A DNA stretch of 6,823 nucleotides, taken from CAYURR01 sp964446745. GTDB lineage: Bacteria > Bacillota > Clostridia > Lachnospirales > WQUN01. Shown here one piece after another: positions 6,396 to 6,823 of the stretch (positions are counted from its first letter, which is position 1; every line of letters begins with the position of its first letter). The position numbers were made by a program, and so were the translations under genes. The stretch is taken from contig CAYURR010000161.1 of NCBI GenBank assembly GCA_964446745.1, positions 1 through 6,823 on the forward strand, in the 5' to 3' direction. A model generated the notes under the pieces. The model was given only the letters and a program-made list of their open reading frames with translations, did no database searches and was not told the DNA's origin.

Positions 6396-6402
6396 TCCCC
6401 CC
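6396..6402 (-). promoter_or_regulatory. Possible ribosome binding site of the small ORF
   Basis: On the minus strand, GGGGGGA is followed by CAAAAG and then the ATG at 6389. The run of six G's is an imperfect but plausible pairing to the 16S tail (via GGGGA), in the 21-nt gap after rpsI. It is the main local support for translation of the 67-codon ORF. Confidence 0.5.
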
Positions 6403-6410
6403 GGCGATAA

Positions 6411-6803
6411 CTAACGTTTTGAGAACTGCGGTGCGCGCCTTGCACCCTTCAAGCCGTACTTCTTACGTTCCTTCATACGCGGGTCGCGTGTGAGGAAACC
6501 GGCCTTCTTGAGCGCGGGACGCAACTCTGCGTCGGCTACGAGCAGGGCTCTCGAAATGCCGTGGCGAATAGCACCGGCCTGTCCTGTAAGGCCGCCGCCG
6601 AATACATTGACCTTTACGTCAAACTTGGCTCCCGTACCCGTGAGCTCAAGCGGTTGACGGATAATAAGCTTTAAGGTCTCAAGACCGAAATAATCATCTA
6701 TGCCACGCTTGTTTACGGTGATGTCACCCTTGCCGGGCACGAGGTAAACACGAGCTACGGAGCTCTTGCGTCTGCCTGTTCCATAATACGAAACAACTGC
6801 CAT
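6411..6803 (-). CDS. rpsI: 30S ribosomal protein S9
   Basis: S9 is a small-subunit protein whose C-terminal tail reaches the ribosomal P site and contacts tRNA. The 130-aa length is standard. Recognised segments are YGTGRRKSSVARVYL (residues 7-21), the GKGDITVNKR stretch (24-33), the core FGGGLTGQAGAIRHGISRAL (68-87), LTRDPRMKERKKYGLKGAR (103-121) and the invariant RRAPQFSKR ending. The ATG at 6803 is preceded by AAAGGAG (6820-6814) at 10 nt. In most bacteria rpsI follows rplM; that gene should lie directly beyond the right edge, since only 20 nt upstream of the start are visible. The gene ends with TAG and is followed by the small ORF. Its basic, Arg/Lys-rich composition is normal for the family. 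Confidence 0.98.
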   Translation of the reverse strand: MAVVSYYGTGRRKSSVARVYLVPGKGDITVNKRGIDDYFGLETLKLIIRQPLELTGTGAKFDVKVNVFGGGLTGQAGAIRHGISRALLVADAELRPALKKAGFLTRDPRMKERKKYGLKGARRAPQFSKR

Positions 6804-6813
6804 TTATCTGTTA

Positions 6814-6820
6814 CTCCTTT
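6814..6820 (-). promoter_or_regulatory. Ribosome binding site of rpsI
   Basis: On the minus strand AAAGGAG stands 10 nt before the rpsI ATG. It is a strong site, as expected for a highly expressed ribosomal protein gene. Confidence 0.8.
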
Positions 6821-6823
6821 CCG

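Noticed and set aside
6218..6445. 75-codon minus-strand frame overlapping the end of rpsI and the small ORF
   Set aside because: It overlaps the invariant C-terminal codons of rpsI, has no ribosome binding site, and its Arg/Ser-rich sequence looks like an out-of-frame reading of the 67-codon ORF.

Overview
The window looks like a chromosomal housekeeping region from an anaerobic Firmicute, most likely of the Clostridia. The evidence is a class III (Firmicutes-type) fructose-1,6-bisphosphatase, the dnaX-ybaB-recR order known from Bacillus and Clostridium, a radical SAM protein of a kind typical of anaerobes, strong AGGAGG-type ribosome binding sites, and free use of GTG and TTG starts. Base composition is moderate, about half G+C by eye. 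Isoleucine ATA codons are common beside ATC and ATT in the plus-strand genes, and nothing in base or codon use marks any gene as recently acquired. I cannot name a genus.

Plus strand, positions 1 to about 6090, holds six tightly packed genes: fbp (5' end cut by the window edge), dnaX, the ybaB/ebfC-type nucleoid protein gene, recR, a PfkB-family sugar-phosphate kinase most like 1-phosphofructokinase, and a small TatD-linked-type radical SAM protein. Spacings are -1, +17, +2, -4 and +2 nt, so they probably form one transcription unit; its promoter lies left of the window. The unit ends at a long hairpin (6100-6159) with a T-tract on each side.

Minus strand, from the right edge inwards, holds rpsI (ribosomal protein S9) and, 21 nt behind it, a 67-codon ORF of unknown function. 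The two converge on the same hairpin, which is well built to stop transcription from both sides. rplM is expected just beyond the right edge.

Functionally, dnaX (clamp loader), the YbaB protein and RecR form the conserved replication and recombinational repair core. It is flanked by two enzymes that act on either side of fructose 1,6-bisphosphate: FBPase removes it, and the PfkB kinase, if it is a 1-phosphofructokinase, makes it. I found no clearly new system. The items most worth a second look are the small ORF after rpsI, the long symmetric terminator, the unusual PfkB active-site motif, and the radical SAM gene without tatD beside it in this window. No stretch over 300 bases lacks a gene.
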